The translations under genes and the position numbers were made by a program. Of a DNA stretch of 64,000 nt, positions 22,143 to 34,018 are shown one piece after another. Source of the stretch: Cephalopachus bancanus (taxonomy: Eukaryota; Chordata; Mammalia; Primates; Tarsiidae); NCBI GenBank assembly GCA_027257055.1, contig JAPVLO010000133.1, forward strand, positions 5,208,001 through 5,272,000. Direction: 5' to 3'. The notes below the pieces were generated by a model. It did not search any database. It saw only the letters and a program-made list of their open reading frames with translations, and was not told where the DNA came from. How positions within the stretch are numbered: the stretch's first letter is position 1; the number at the start of each line of letters is the position of its first letter.

Positions 22143-23629
22143 ATTGTAATTTGCTAGCTGTTCATGTTCATTCTTTAGTTCTGTAGTCACCTATATATGT
22201 AAGCTAGTAATATTGTTAGGAATTTGAAAACAACAGAACTGGTTTAAGCCTAGCAGACTATACACAAGTCAGCTAACTGTCTGGTAATTTTGTTTATAGT
22301 ATACTCCTGACATCATTATGTGCATTAATTTCTTTGATTACAAATTTCAATAATAAAGAATTTCTTTCCATTGTTGATAAAGGAGATATATCTAAATCTG
22401 GCTGTAGATTTGATTGATCCTGATGTATAAACTTGGGATTATTCATGAATTAACCTGCCAGTCATAGAGATACCTGTAACAGGAACGTTCCTACTTTAAG
22501 TACAGTTAGGTAACCACATGTCATCTGGGCTGTTTTCTTTTTTGCCTACAGGAAACGTAAGTGCTGGCTCCTCTGTTCCTTTTGAATGTTATATCGAAAG
22601 CTATTTGTAATAAGGTATACTATTACTCAGTTGTTTTAACAATAAGGAACAAAGTTATCACTAATCTTACAGAAAAGAGGGCTAAGACAGGACCTGGTTT
22701 TCTGAATTTGAGGAACCATCTTGATTAGAAAAGGAAAACTAAAGGCCTCACTTATAGCCCCTCTGGTCCCTGTCACAGGTGTTGGGAGTCCTGTCTTTCA
22801 CACACTTCCCCCTGGAGGACGGATTTGCATGAAACTATATAGTGATTATGAGGTCAATCTCTGATGTTTTTGAAACTTATAGCTGTGTTACAATAACATG
22901 CTCTATAGGATTGGAGAGAAGATGAAATGGAATTAGATGGGATAATGCAAGGAGAGTGATTAATACATGACCTGGCATTAGTTTAGTGTTAAATAAATGT
23001 TGCTATGAAGCTGTGACCCTTGTGGTCCAGTCTTACAGCAATATAGCAGTAAAAAAAAATAACTTGAAATTTTAAAAAATCCAATTTTCTCAGGTTTCTG
23101 ATATATTTGATAGCCCCTTTGAAGAGGACACACAGTCTTTAGCTATATTTCTTAAACCTTTACCTCTTAAATCTTTACTGTCATACAACCTCAGTCAGCT
23201 ACCTGACTCTCCTTCTCAAAACTCTCTTTAACACTCTCTGCAGACAAAGAGCCTGTTCCTCTTTCAGTCTTCCCTCTTCTTCCAATTTCAAATCACAACA
23301 CCCCAAGGGAAGACACTTCTTTAGGGATATCTATGGAAGAAGTTGAGTGGACAGACTCCAAATTCTCTAGCAAGTTACTACCCATTGTCTGATGGTGGTA
23401 AATGTTCAGCACACTAATCTACGCAAGTACTTCCTTCATCATATTATCTTTTATCAATTCTGGCACCCTTTTAAATATTATCATTCATTCACACGTTACT
23501 GTAAGGTTCTGCAGCCAGATAATAGAATCACTGACTAATCAAATTCAAAGAAATGGCAGCTTGGATAGTCTGGAAGGTCAGGCAATTTTAGAGTAGAATG
23601 TTTCAAACCTTGAGTAATAATGATAAAGA
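22143..23629. other. Single-copy sequence with a MIR fragment
   Basis: The stretch 22890-23005, ending 'acatgacctggcattagttt' and 'gttaaataaatgttgctat', follows a plus-oriented MIR 3' half. The rest shows no recognisable gene or repeat; one 64-codon + frame at 23402-23596 is featureless. Confidence 0.45.
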
Positions 23630-23636
23630 CAATAGT

Positions 23637-23643
23637 CTTTTTT

Positions 23644-23675
<32 letters not shown>

Positions 23676-23951
23676 TTTGAGTTGGAGTCTCACTCTGTTG
23701 CCCAGACTGGAGTGCAGTGGCCGCTCCTGGCCACCGCAGCCTCGCCTGCTGGTCTTCGGTGATCCTTCCTCCTCAGCCTTCCAAGTAGCCGGAATTACAG
23801 GCATGCGCTACCACGCCCGGCTGATTTTTTGATTTATTGTAGAGATGAGGTCTCGCTGCCCAGGCGGGTCTCGAACCCGTGGGCTCAGGCAATCCACTCA
23901 CCTCAGCCTCCCAAAGGCATGGGATTACAGGCTGAGCCACCGAGCCTGGCT
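23637..23951 (-). mobile_element. Alu inserted in the tail of another Alu
   Basis: Inverted young-type Alu with TTTA-repeat tail (to 23679), 'gagttggagtctcactctg' and end 'gagccaccgagcctggct'. It directly abuts the poly-T/TTTA tail of the next Alu, and both tail junctions carry tttttatt, as expected if it inserted into that tail. Confidence 0.93.
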
Positions 23952-24256
23952 CTTTTTATTTATTTATTTATTATTTATTTGAGTTGGAGTCTCACTCTTG
24001 TCACCCAGGTTGGAGTGCAGTGGCACGCTCATGGCCACTGCAGCCTTGAACTCCTGGGCTTAGGCAATCCTTTCATCTCAGCTTTCCAAGTAGCTGGAAT
24101 GACAGAAGCACGCCACCATGCCTGATTTTTTGATTTATTGTAGAGATGAGGTCTCACCAAGTTGCCCAGGCTGGTCTTGAACCCCCTGGCTCAGGCAATC
24201 CTCTGGCCTCTGCTACCCAAACTGCTGAGACTGCAGGTTGAATCACCGCACCCAGC
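23952..24256 (-). mobile_element. Alu, outer partner of the nested pair
   Basis: Inverted Alu with TTTA-rich tail, then 'gagttggagtctcactcttg', ending 'caccgcacccagc'. The direct repeat caatagt flanks the whole pair (23630-23636 and 24257-24263), so this older, more diverged copy inserted first and the 23637-23951 Alu landed in its tail. Confidence 0.93.
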
Positions 24257-24263
24257 CAATAGT

Positions 24264-25194
24264 ACCATTTAAATCATGATCTATCTTTGTTTTCTCGTAC
24301 TATTTCGTCTGACTCCCCACAAAAGTTCTGTGATTTTGGTGGGAAGAAGACAGGTATCACATGGGGTGCTGTGGGCTTAGGGACTTTAGACACTCACAGA
24401 ACTATCTGCAAATTCTGGTCACCTGGGTGACAGGGAGTTGCAGATAGACCAGCTAGAGCTGTCAGAGGGGCACAGAAAGAGATGGCCCCTCCTAGCCCAC
24501 CCTGCCAGTGCCTGGAGCAGGAGCTCATCACGTTTGGTACTGACGCCTTAACATGCTGGTTCTTTCCATAGATTCTTCCAGTCACTTTATGGACGTATTA
24601 TGATGTCAACACCACAAAGAAACTCTCTCTGCAAAACTCATTAGTCTAAGAAAATCCTATTGGAGTTGACTTTCTTCTACTATTATATATAAAAAAAATA
24701 CAAATGAGTTAATCAAAGAAAAATTATGTCTCTTTTTTTCAGAAAAAGGAGAAACTCTCTCAGGTTGATTTTTTAATAACAAAGGATTGTTAAACATGTC
24801 TGTTGTGGTTTTAGAGCACAAGAACACCACAGCCAAGCAGGACCTTTTATCCCCAAGTAGAGAGCAGTGGTACATTTTATTCAATACATTAAATTACATA
24901 GACATTAGCCACAACATGTTGATTCAGCTTCACAGGAAACGAAAATCAATCCCATCTGTGCATACAGCTACTCCACATCGTCCTGGCTGGTGCACAGCAT
25001 ACAGTTTTTCTTGTGTCTCAGTGCCCAAACCTCACTTCATTAGAACAAAATCATTGTAAATTTTTAAAAGTCACTTTAATATACATATAAACAACTTAAA
25101 TCAAGGAGCCAAAAGATTTTGAATCCAAATGTTAGCAGCAATGTTCCCCAGCTGCTTTGGTTTGTCTATATTTGGTGCATTCTGAAATTCTCAT
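24264..25194. other. Single-copy sequence, no gene recognised
   Basis: Frames at 24394-24585 (-), 24657-24884 (-) and 24787-25059 (+) overlap one another and lack domains. No repeat recognised. Confidence 0.4.
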
Positions 25195-25290
25195 AAAATA
25201 CATAACTTTAGGATCTGTGAGCTGTGACCCAAGGACTTAGCATGGAGCCTGGCACACAGTAGGTGCTCAAAAACACCTGTTGCTCTTTTG
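25195..25290 (+). mobile_element. MIR/L2-type 3' tail
   Basis: 'catggagcctggcacacagt' followed by 'aggtgctcaaaaacacctgt' is the conserved MIR/L2 3' end (…gcctggcacatagtaggtgctcaataaat…). Confidence 0.75.
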
Positions 25291-28200
25291 GGAAGAGACT
25301 AGCTCTCAGCATTCGCTTTATTAGAATTCACTCAGGATTCTAAGCAGCTCTGTTTTGGGGAGCAAAGTGGTGCCTCACTGGACTTGGGGGCAGTTGACAC
25401 CTGTAATTAATTTGGAGTCCTTTATTTAGCAAGGACAGTTGGTAGAATCAATCATATACTATTTTTGAAAGATAAGCATGGAGACTTTGAAAATCTTAAG
25501 TTTGGGAACTTTTGACTCCTTTTAAAAAACTACCCTCAAAGTAAATCAGGAGGAACAGAAAAGTCTACTTTTCCAGTATTGAGGACTTTTGAATTATCTG
25601 GGAATTGTGTATACATGCAAGTTCTCATGTATCACCCCAGAACCACACCTTTAAGAACCATTAGGGCAGTGACTGCTCAGCTGGCCAGGTGCCCACAAAA
25701 ATTTCAAAGGAATCGCAGAAAGGCACAGAATATAGGCAGGTCTGTTAAGGCAGTATAGTCCTTGACTGGGAGGTCCAGGGACCCTTCTAGGGTGCCTTGT
25801 GAGGTCAAAACTTGTCTCAATGACTTTAAGATAGGACTTGGCCTTCCTCTCCATTCTCAAATAGGGGAGTTTCCAAGTAAATATTAAGACTGGCACACAG
25901 CAGAATGAAAGGGATATAGAAGTGCATGGAAATCTCGATGTTTGTTATTAAATTTGATGTAAATATTGATAATCTACATAATAGAACTCTTTGAGGTCTT
26001 TGCTTTTTTCTGAAAATGACTTGAAATTCACCTGAATTCGTGTATTAAACTAATGTATTTATGAGTTAAAACAAAGATGACTATAAAAATAATTAGTTGA
26101 ATCAATGAATTAGTTCAAGATACACTATCCATTTAGTAACACATTCTTGGGCAAAAAGATACCTTACAGTAAATGTATCTATTGATTGCAAGATGCATGC
26201 TGATTTTTAAAATGTGGAAAAAAATGTACTTTAGAATTTAGGGAAAGCAGTAGTTGTTCTGGAGAGGCAGACATAAGGTGACTCTGGAGCACGTAGAAAG
26301 TTTATTCTCAGGCAGAAGGATCAACTATTTTTTTTACCATGATTATCTGAAAGGACTGTTTTGTGAGAAACCCAGGAGTCTGGGTTAAGAGGTGCTTGCA
26401 GGGGATAATCTGGTTGGACAGAGTTGAGTAAGCAACTAAGGGACTTGCCTTGAAAATGCATGTGTTTAACCAACACACTGACTTTATTTAGATCGTATGT
26501 TTATTTGGAGGGGCTTGAATTGGATGTGGGGAGAGAAGGGGTTGAAGGCAAGTATGTAGAATTCTAAAGCTTTCCATTTGGGTATGTAGGATTCACATCT
26601 AGGTCTAAATCTTTATTTGTCTACTATTGTCTGCATGCCTTTTCTCGTTCACTATCTTTTCTTGAAAGCAATAGACTCAAATTGTTGTCTGTTTTTATTG
26701 AAAATAACCTGTTTATACTTTCTCTATACTGTTAGACTCCATCAGTCTTGCTCGTATTCAAGGAGTTTCCCGAGGGAGTACCCGTGTCTTCTCCCTTTCC
26801 ATCGCCGCAGCGTTAGATAGATCCCAGCTTTTGGTAGACAGAAGAGAGAGTTATTTACTTAAATGAACGTCCTTGCAGGGTGCAGATGGAGGGAGAGTTG
26901 GTTCTTTGCTGTACACTCACATGTCAAGTCTTCCTCTGCTGTGTAGAGAGGATAATGAAGCTCAACCTGCGACATAAATAAACGTCAGAAGAAAACCTGG
27001 GCGATAGTCCAGAGGTTCCCACCCCAGCAGTCATTGCTTCCCATTCTTCAAGTTCTAGCAAAAGTTACATGGATGTGCTCTGCATATAAGTGTGTACCTA
27101 GGCATTTCCTAGATTCTTTGTAAATTAACATGTGCCATTAACACACCTCTGTTGAGGGACTGGGGTTGGGGCTGTTTCATTACTGTTTAGTACCTTAAAA
27201 CATCAGACACGCACTTTAAATGGATTTTTTTGTAGCCTTGGGCCTTTCTTGGAGCTCTTTACACTCACCTGTGACTATTGTCACATACACTTGCAGGATG
27301 GCTGCAGGGAGGGTGGACATTGGCCTCCATGTAATCACAGGCTGCGAAGCCTCCTCTCTCCTGGTTCTTCAATCCAAATTTCTCAACCAACTCTTTTTGA
27401 ATTGGATTTCCAGTGCAGCCATGTCAATCCTACAGCTTCAAAACAAAGTCATTTCTAAGCGATTTGAACATGGAAAAAAATCTGAACGATTTCTGAAAGC
27501 AAAAGCAGGTATTTTCTTCAAACTCAAGTAACTGAAATAACTGAAGAGATTTAGTTCAAATTGCAAATAAATTCTCTTTTGGATTGAGTCGAGGCAAAAG
27601 AAATATCAGACTCAAAGGTCAAAAGGAACATTTTGGAGTAAGTTATAAACCAGAAAATAGGGATTTAGAATGGAAACGCTGAACTCAACAATAAGATGAG
27701 GTCATGACACCTTGGCAAGTATTTTTTATTATTTTCTTTAACTCACTGTGTTAACTCAGAGCTTTATTTTTGCTGACTCTAATTGAAAGTGTTTTAGCAA
27801 TTTTTTCCCTGTGTATATTTTTTCAAAGGATGAAAAAATGATATTTTGTATTTTGTTATGTCTCGGTTAAGAGAAATGTAAAGCATATAGAAATCTTGGG
27901 CCAGTTCTTATCTATATTCCCTGCCTCTCCCTAGAGCATGCATTTCAAAAATTACTACTTCTTTTTAGTGGGATTAATCTGTGACTGGTATGGTCTTAAA
28001 TTCCAAGGGAGAAGTAACTGTTTAGTGGAACTAATTTTCCAAGTGACCAAATGTCCCTAGCCTCAACCAACATGGATGTAAATAAATCAAAATTGCAAGC
28101 TCAAAAAGCAGGTAAGATGATCTATCTTCCAGTAAGTAATTAGCACAAGTACATTTAAAATTTTTAAGAAAGTTCAAGGGCAGTTGGGCTGACTTTTGTT

Positions 28201-28346
28201 ACTCAACAGTTCCACAATGGAGTCACTTTCTGTGTTTTCTGGAGCAGCAACATTCTATGGTATGCTATTCCTCATTATTTTAAATATGCGTATTGAGTAG
28301 GAGTCCTCTAATGAGGAACTTGTTCTCATTTCAGTTGACCCTGGTG
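25291..28346. other. Largely single-copy sequence containing the source of an inverted copy
   Basis: No convincing gene. The 103-codon + frame (27220-27531) and a competing frame at 27249-27458 have no domain. A MER5-like phrase occurs near 25.57-25.65 kb. The important content is 27680-27728, whose perfect reverse complement is found at 28626-28674. Confidence 0.45.
27680..27728 (+). repeat. Left arm of a perfect 49-bp inverted repeat (likely source copy)
   Basis: Begins tgaactcaacaataagatga and ends cttggcaagtattttttа-like at 27728 (last base a). Its exact reverse complement is 28626-28674, with 897 bp between the arms. It lies in sequence with no recognisable repeat, so it is probably ancestral at this site. 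Confidence 0.95.
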
Positions 28347-28752
28347 TTTTAGTTCATTTGGACTGCTATAACACAATACTTTAGACTGGGTAGTTAATGA
28401 ACAACAGAAATGTATTGCTTACAGTTCTGGAGGCCAGAAGGTCCAATACCAAGGTGACAGCAAGTTTCGTGTCTAAGAGCCTGTCCCTCCTAGATGGCAC
28501 CTTCTTGCTATGTGCGTTTTCAGATGGTGAAGGTGGCAGACGGTCTCCCTCAGGCATCTATTATAAGGGCACTGATTCCATTCATGAGGACTGCACCCTC
28601 ATGACCTAATCACTTCCCAAAGGATTAAAAAATACTTGCCAAGGTGTCATGACCTCATCTTATTGTTGAGTTCACCTCTTCATACTACAGCATTGGAGAT
28701 ACTAGGTTTCCACATATGGATTTCAGAAGGACACAAACAGTAAGACCATAGC
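28347..28752 (-). mobile_element. MLT1/MaLR-type LTR, inverted, with filler insertion
   Basis: Inverse LTR landmarks in order: 'tttggactgctataacacaa', 'tagactgggtagttaatga', 'acagttctggaggccaga', 'cattcatgaggactgcaccc', 'tgacctaatcacttcccaa', then 'ttccacatatggatttcag' and 'gacacaaacagtaagacc'. Between 'cccaaagg' (ending 28623) and the resumed LTR text about 50 bp of unrelated DNA is inserted; that insert is the right arm of the inverted repeat. Confidence 0.85.
28626..28674 (-). repeat. Right arm of a perfect 49-bp inverted repeat (templated filler)
   Basis: Exact reverse complement of 27680-27728 over 49 bp; identity stops abruptly on both sides. It interrupts an otherwise normal MLT1 LTR, so this arm is the derived copy. 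The lack of any mismatch suggests a fairly recent event. Confidence 0.93.
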
Positions 28753-28929
28753 AACTGGGTTGGAATCTGCTTTTTCTCTGATTACTTAAAAATATTCCTA
28801 AAGCCATTTAGGAATGTAAAAAAAAAAAAAAGATTTAGGAGAACATCAAAAATATCTTTTGATTGAGAGAATGAAGAGCATTGGGTCAGAACCCTTAGTG
28901 AGCTCGCTATTCTTTTAGCTCAGTGGGTC

Positions 28930-29440
28930 TGTGTACACTGTAGCAAGATCATGCTTTATCCCCCTCACTGGGATAAGGCTCTTCTCACATGACAGCAGTC
29001 ATCACTTCTGCCCAATTGGCCAGTCTCATCTCCTGAAAGTCCCACTGCACCCCAGGTCCCAGCACTGTCAAGCGGCTTGCCTTTCTGGTACCTGTCTCCA
29101 AGCCTCTTCCTGTTCTTTCTCTGCCTGAAATGTTCCACCTATTAATACTCTGGGAAAGTTTTACTCAGCTTCAAGTCAAAACAAAATGCTACTTCCTGAG
29201 TAAAGGCTTATCTGAGTGTCCTGGGTAATCACCTTTCTCTCACCCTTCAGCACAGGCAGGTAAGGCAATCTTTTAATTATACTTACCAATTGGTTGTGTG
29301 TTTGCTTCCTCAATGGACTACAAGTTCTTGGAGGGTGGGTGCCTTGCATGTCTATGAGTTTGACACCATAGTACCTGGCATAATTCTTTACACATGGTAC
29401 CTGCCCTTGAAATATTTACTGAGGAAATGAGTATATTCTT
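28930..29440 (+). mobile_element. L2 LINE 3' fragment
   Basis: Ordered L2 traces: 'gcctcttcctgttctttctc', 'actttccttgag'-like segments around 29.2 kb, 'ggactacaagttcttggagg' and 'tagtacctggcataattc', finishing 'gaaatatttactgaggaaat'. Diverged; no intact frame. Confidence 0.65.
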
Positions 29441-30679
29441 TGGTATAGATCATAAAAATAACTTTATACCTAGCTAGTTGTACATCTTGGTAGATTTCTC
29501 ATATCTATCCCTTTCAAGTATAATTGTCTTTATGTGAGTGACCTATGCCTAGGCATGTATTTTTTTATTTGGGAAATTTAATCACAATTTAGATCTCTGC
29601 CATCCAATATAATAACTGCTAGCCACCTGTGGCTTTTAAATTTAAAACAATTAAAATGAAATACAATTTAAAATTCAGTTCTACAGTAGCACCAGCCACA
29701 TTTGAAGTGTGCAGCAGCCTCAGGAGTTTGGTGGTGACTATTTGGATAGTCCAGACAGAAGACATGTCCATCCTTGCAAAAAGTTCTGCCAGACAGCAGT
29801 GCCTTACAGAAACTGGCCATCTTTGGTCATGTTTCCATCTCTTTTGGAAATTAAATAATCATATTCAAGTGAATTGCCTTTGAAAATCTGGGTGCTAACA
29901 CAGCCAGGTTATTTAAATAGTCTTAAAATATTATGCTATTTGGAATAGCAGCTATTTGACAAATATTTTAAATAGTCTATGTTTAATTGTAAAGTCTGTT
30001 CGGCAAAATACAATTGAGACTAATGAATCAACACCATCACCCAGGTACACAATGTTATTACTTCCCCTCCTGAGACACCAATGAAATGGTAGTAAAAAAT
30101 GTTCTAAGTGCTGTAAGTCCACAGTAAGGTGACAGTAGACAAGGCCCATCAGTAGACAGGCAGAAATTTTAAAATATCTGGAAGACAAAAAAGTGACTAA
30201 GTGAATTGGGAAGCAGCAGCCTGTATTACATAGATTGTACCTGGAGGGGCAGAAGGCTTCGGTCTCCATACTTGAAAACACCAGATATGAAGCAGATCAG
30301 GAGTGAGTTGTGCAACAGATCCAGGAAATTTATTTAAACTCTACATATAGAATTGTCAGTCTGAAAGGGTCCACAGCATGCATAGCACCAGAAAGGAAAA
30401 ATGAGCTGTATCTATATCATGATACATTTTAGAACAGCAGGGTAAAGAGAACATTGAGAGAGAAAGAATCAAGCAGCAACCTGGCAAGAAACGTCTCATC
30501 AGCAGCACTGGATACTAGGAGGTAATGAAGCAAGGGTCTCCGGGGTCCTCATCAGCTATGAGGGCAGAATAAAGACGGTTATAGATGCATGCAATTCAGA
30601 AAGTGTACCATCACATGCTCTTCCCTAGGGAGTTACTAGAGGATGTGCTCCAGCAAAACAAGGGAATAACGAGTAAAGC
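29441..30679. other. Single-copy sequence, no gene recognised
   Basis: A 109-codon minus frame (29952-30281) and an 84-codon + frame (29629-29883) have no identifiable motifs. No repeat recognised with confidence. Confidence 0.4.
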
Positions 30680-31130
30680 AGAGGTCCTGTGGTAGGCTGG
30701 ATTATTGTTTCCTATAGTTCGCCTCTTACTGTTGTCAAAATACATATTGTGCCTTTGCCAAGCACCTTTGCATGGCTTCCCACTGGAGTAGGTGGGGAGA
30801 CTTTCCCCTATTTGGTTGACATTGGTTTGGCCAGGTGACTTGCTTCAGCTAACAGATCATTCGTGAATGCAACACGAGCAGAGCGTTAAATAGGCATACT
30901 TGGCTTGTCTTGGTCACACTCTCTCCTCTGCCAACTTCCACAAGATCACCATGCCCCAGACAACTGCTGGCACCAGATGAGACCCATGCATCAGGCTTGA
31001 ACTCAACCCATACTCTGAAGCAAAGTGAGAAAAGTGAATGTGTGCTGTTGCTGCTGAGATTTCCAGGTGGCTTGCTATGCAGTATTCTGGTTACACAGCA
31101 GCTGTGTAGCAATAGCTGGTTAAGAAGCTT
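30680..31130 (+). mobile_element. Ancient interspersed repeat, family unresolved
   Basis: 'taggctggattattgtttcc', 'ggccaggtgacttgcttcag', 'tgcaacacgagcagagcgtt' and 'acacagcagctgtgtagcaa' recall a common mammalian MER/LTR repeat with a '…cttgctttggccaatgggat…' core. I cannot name the family safely. The 208-codon minus frame (30849-31475), the longest in the window, runs mainly through it and shows no protein domain. Confidence 0.45.
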
Positions 31131-33237
31131 TAGGGAACTATCAGTACAACCTACAAGAGCTGTGACACTCTGTCCCAGAATGACTGCTGTGCAGCTGGCC
31201 TGAAAAAAAAACAGTCCAATTTGGAATATGAGGAGTGCTGGCTCTGGGCGAAGGCTTTCCAGGCTATTGAAAGAATTCATAGAATAGAAAGCGTGGCTGA
31301 GACCTTGGGAGTGCAGCAAGGCAGCCAGAAGAACACAAGAACAGGTAACCGTCCCAGGGGATTCTAGTAGCATGATTGTCATGGCATCAGAACCTGCAGA
31401 AAGATATCTTGAGTCTATCACATGGTGAGCTCTGAAGTGGACTACACTTACATAGGTGTCAATAGTAAGCCTCACTTACAGGACAAATCATAGGCCAGAA
31501 TGTGAAGGGTTACAAAAGACTGATATGGAAGTCAACATATCACTGTTAGAAATGGCAGGACTGGGAACCAGGGCAAGAATGAGAGTAACACACATTTTGC
31601 AGCATAGGAGTCAAGGCAGCAGGAGTGATGCAGAGATGCAGGAATGTTGTGGAGACCAGAGGAGGACGAGAATGGTGCTATATCCCAAATTGTAAAAGAT
31701 CCAATTTCTTATCAGTTGTGGTAAAAAGCCAAAAACTAATATCTAAAGTAGATAAATCCAGAAACAATGATGTAAACACTTTAGAGTTAAAGGAGTAGCT
31801 ACCAGCAGAACCGAAAAACCCCAAGAAAACTTGACACAGGAAACTATTTTGGGGTAGCATTTATTTCTAAGAACCTGTCCCCTCCTCCACAAACAGAAGG
31901 AGAAGGGCAGGGGAGGGGGAAGCCTGCAGGAGAAACAGTCCAGTCACTGACGTGTCATCCAGGTGAGGGCAGAGGGGCCAGCCTGCAGCTAGGCCCAACC
32001 AGGTTCTTACATTCCCTGGAGGGCTAGGGAAGTCCTTTAAAGCTTGGGCTCCACAGTTATGTGGGGAACAATGCTCTTGAAGGCAATGGAGGTGCCAATG
32101 TCCTCTTAATCTGAGCACCTTGAAGAAGACACAGAGGCTGTTTTCATACCTCTGTCCCCGGCTGCGGGAAGTCTCCTTGTGGGTCAGAGGTGCCCACTCA
32201 GCAGGGTGTGTTTCCTGCTCTGCCCCATCCCAGCTGCTGGCACAGCCCACAGCATTTCACCTGACTCCATTCAGCTGGGACTCTCATGCCTCATGCAAAG
32301 GGCAGCAAGCACCACTTGACCCCTGACGTTCATTCTGGCTTTTGTCACTACCCAGGCAGCCGGGGATGTGAAGTTTATCATTTCCACTCAACCTCTAGCT
32401 TCATTGGGTCCTTTTGGCTGACTTGAATTGCACACATCTGTGGATGAAGGTGAGGAAACTGCCAGTGACTCCCTAAAGGCCCTGACTGTTGCCAGAGTGA
32501 GAGGCCGGGGTCAATCCACTGAGGAAAACCACAGGCCAGGCATCTGTTCAAGCTGTCTGCTGGGAAGGGGGTTCCTTTGGAGCAGACACTTTGGGGGAAT
32601 TTGGTTCTGTCTGGGGCTGTACCTTGGCTGCTGGTTGTGGATGGGGAAGAGGCCACCAAGTTGGGAGGCTGTGCTGGAGGCTGCAGTCTTCCTCTGCCCT
32701 GATTCCTGGTCCATCTCCATATACCGGTTTTCTGAGTTGCTACACCAGCTGTTCTTAGAATAGGAATGAAAGGTGGGGCAGGCAGGCTCGCTGAAACCTG
32801 CTGCTTTGGGTTGGCTGAGACCCTTTGCTGCACCTAGCTGATGGGGAAGGTGGGGTCAGTGAAGGCAGGCGCTTCAGGTTGATGGTGTAGCCTTCCAGCT
32901 CATGTCCCCTGTGGCCCAGAGAGCCGATGGGTGGCAACAATGCTGTACTTCCACCCCATCCAGAGTCCTGGCTCTTGTCATGTGTAACCCAGAGACACTG
33001 TCCACTCTGTCTTCCAGGTCCTTGTAGGCAGAGAGTGGATGCACATGGCTTTCGTTCATACTCCTTGCCCATGCTCATCCTTGGGTTCTTCATAATTTTC
33101 TCCAAAGTGCCTTTCTTGTCTAGGCTGAGGATAAGAAATTTCCTGGGTGTATTTTCACCAGCCTTGGACATAGAAGGGAGTATGGGATATTCTGCTTGGA
33201 ACCTGCTCCACCAGCTCCTTTGTGTTCCATCCATCAG
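31131..33237. other. Moderately GC-rich single-copy sequence, no gene recognised
   Basis: Many competing frames on both strands (for example 32378-32833 -, 32428-32763 +, 32755-33363 -) are mutual shadows. None shows a domain, and the longest runs into an Alu at its N-terminal end. GC content is raised at 31.9-33.1 kb but CpG dinucleotides are not dense, so no CpG island. Confidence 0.4.
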
Positions 33238-33480
33238 CCAGGCATTGTGACTAATGCCTGTCATCCCAGCACTTTGGGAGGCCGAGGTGAGAGGATTGCC
33301 TGAGTCAAGGGGTTTGAGACCAGTCTGGGCAACTTGGCAAGACCTCGTCTCTAAATAAAGCACAAAATTAGCCAGGTGTGGTGGTGCAAACCTGTAATTC
33401 CAGCTACTTGGAAGACTGAGGTGGAAGGGTTGCCTGAGCCCAGCAAGTCGAGGCTATGGTAGTCATAAGTGTGCCAATAG
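33238..33480 (+). mobile_element. Alu, 3'-truncated
   Basis: Starts 'gccaggcattgtgactaatg', passes 'cagcactttgggaggccga' and 'gccaggtgtggtggtgcaaa' and breaks off at 'cataagtgtgccaatag' with no A tail. The missing 3' end implies a deletion or rearrangement after insertion. Confidence 0.9.
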
Positions 33481-33714
33481 TCTTGAGGAGCTGGTGGCAG
33501 CCAGCTTGGGTCCCCCCGCCCGCCACAAAGACAGCTAACAAGCTCTGTGGCATGACAGACTCACTGCTGAGTGCAGAGGCAAGCGTCCCCTGGTTAGTCT
33601 ACACTTGGGCAGAGCTGGGAGAAGCCGATCCAAATGCCCTTCAAAGAAAACCAGGCCCAAATTGTGCTTGACAAGTGAAGTTTCATGGTGAAATCGAAAC
33701 CCAATTCCAGACAA
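33481..33714. other. Short unassigned segment
   Basis: GC-richer 230-bp stretch between the broken Alu and the A-rich tract, beginning with 'cttgaggagctggtggcagc' and 'gggtccccccgcccgcc'. A 71-codon + frame has no domain. Possibly part of a retroposon whose tail is the A-rich tract that follows; unproven. Confidence 0.3.
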
Positions 33715-33990
33715 AAGTGAAAATAAATAAAAACAAATAAACTAAATTTTTAAAAAGACAAAAATGAGAATAAAGAAGAAAAAAATAAAAACAGAAATGA
33801 AAACTACAAAAGAATAATGACTAGGGTGAGAAAATAAAAATAAAAAAATTTTAAAAAGCAAGAAAAAGACAAAAAGCATAAAGAAAAAAATGAGAAAAAA
33901 TAAAAGAATGAAGAAAAATAGGAAAACAGTAAGAGAGAATTTAAAAGTGTGGAGAAAAAGACAAACAAAATAGACACAAAGCCAAAGAAC
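33715..33990 (+). repeat. Long A-rich low-complexity tract
   Basis: About 275 bp dominated by AAAAAT, AAAAG and GAAAA words on the + strand with almost no C. The minus F/S/L-rich frame is a composition artefact. Followed by a short stem-loop (arms aaagctaatt 33994-34003 and aattagcttt 34009-34018, loop ggtca). Confidence 0.85.
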
Positions 33991-34018
33991 AACAAAGCTA
34001 ATTGGTCAAATTAGCTTT

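Noticed and set aside
24657..25059. Opposing 75- and 90-codon frames in single-copy DNA
   Set aside because: They overlap on opposite strands, neither has a domain, and codon patterns show no preference.
30849..31475. Longest open frame in the window (208 codons, minus)
   Set aside because: It runs largely through an ancient interspersed repeat, has no recognisable domain, and is opposed by other frames. At this length a chance ORF is expected in 64 kb.
33804..33995. Hydrophobic F/L/S-rich minus frame resembling a membrane protein
   Set aside because: It is the complement of an A-rich low-complexity tract; the composition alone explains the apparent hydrophobicity.
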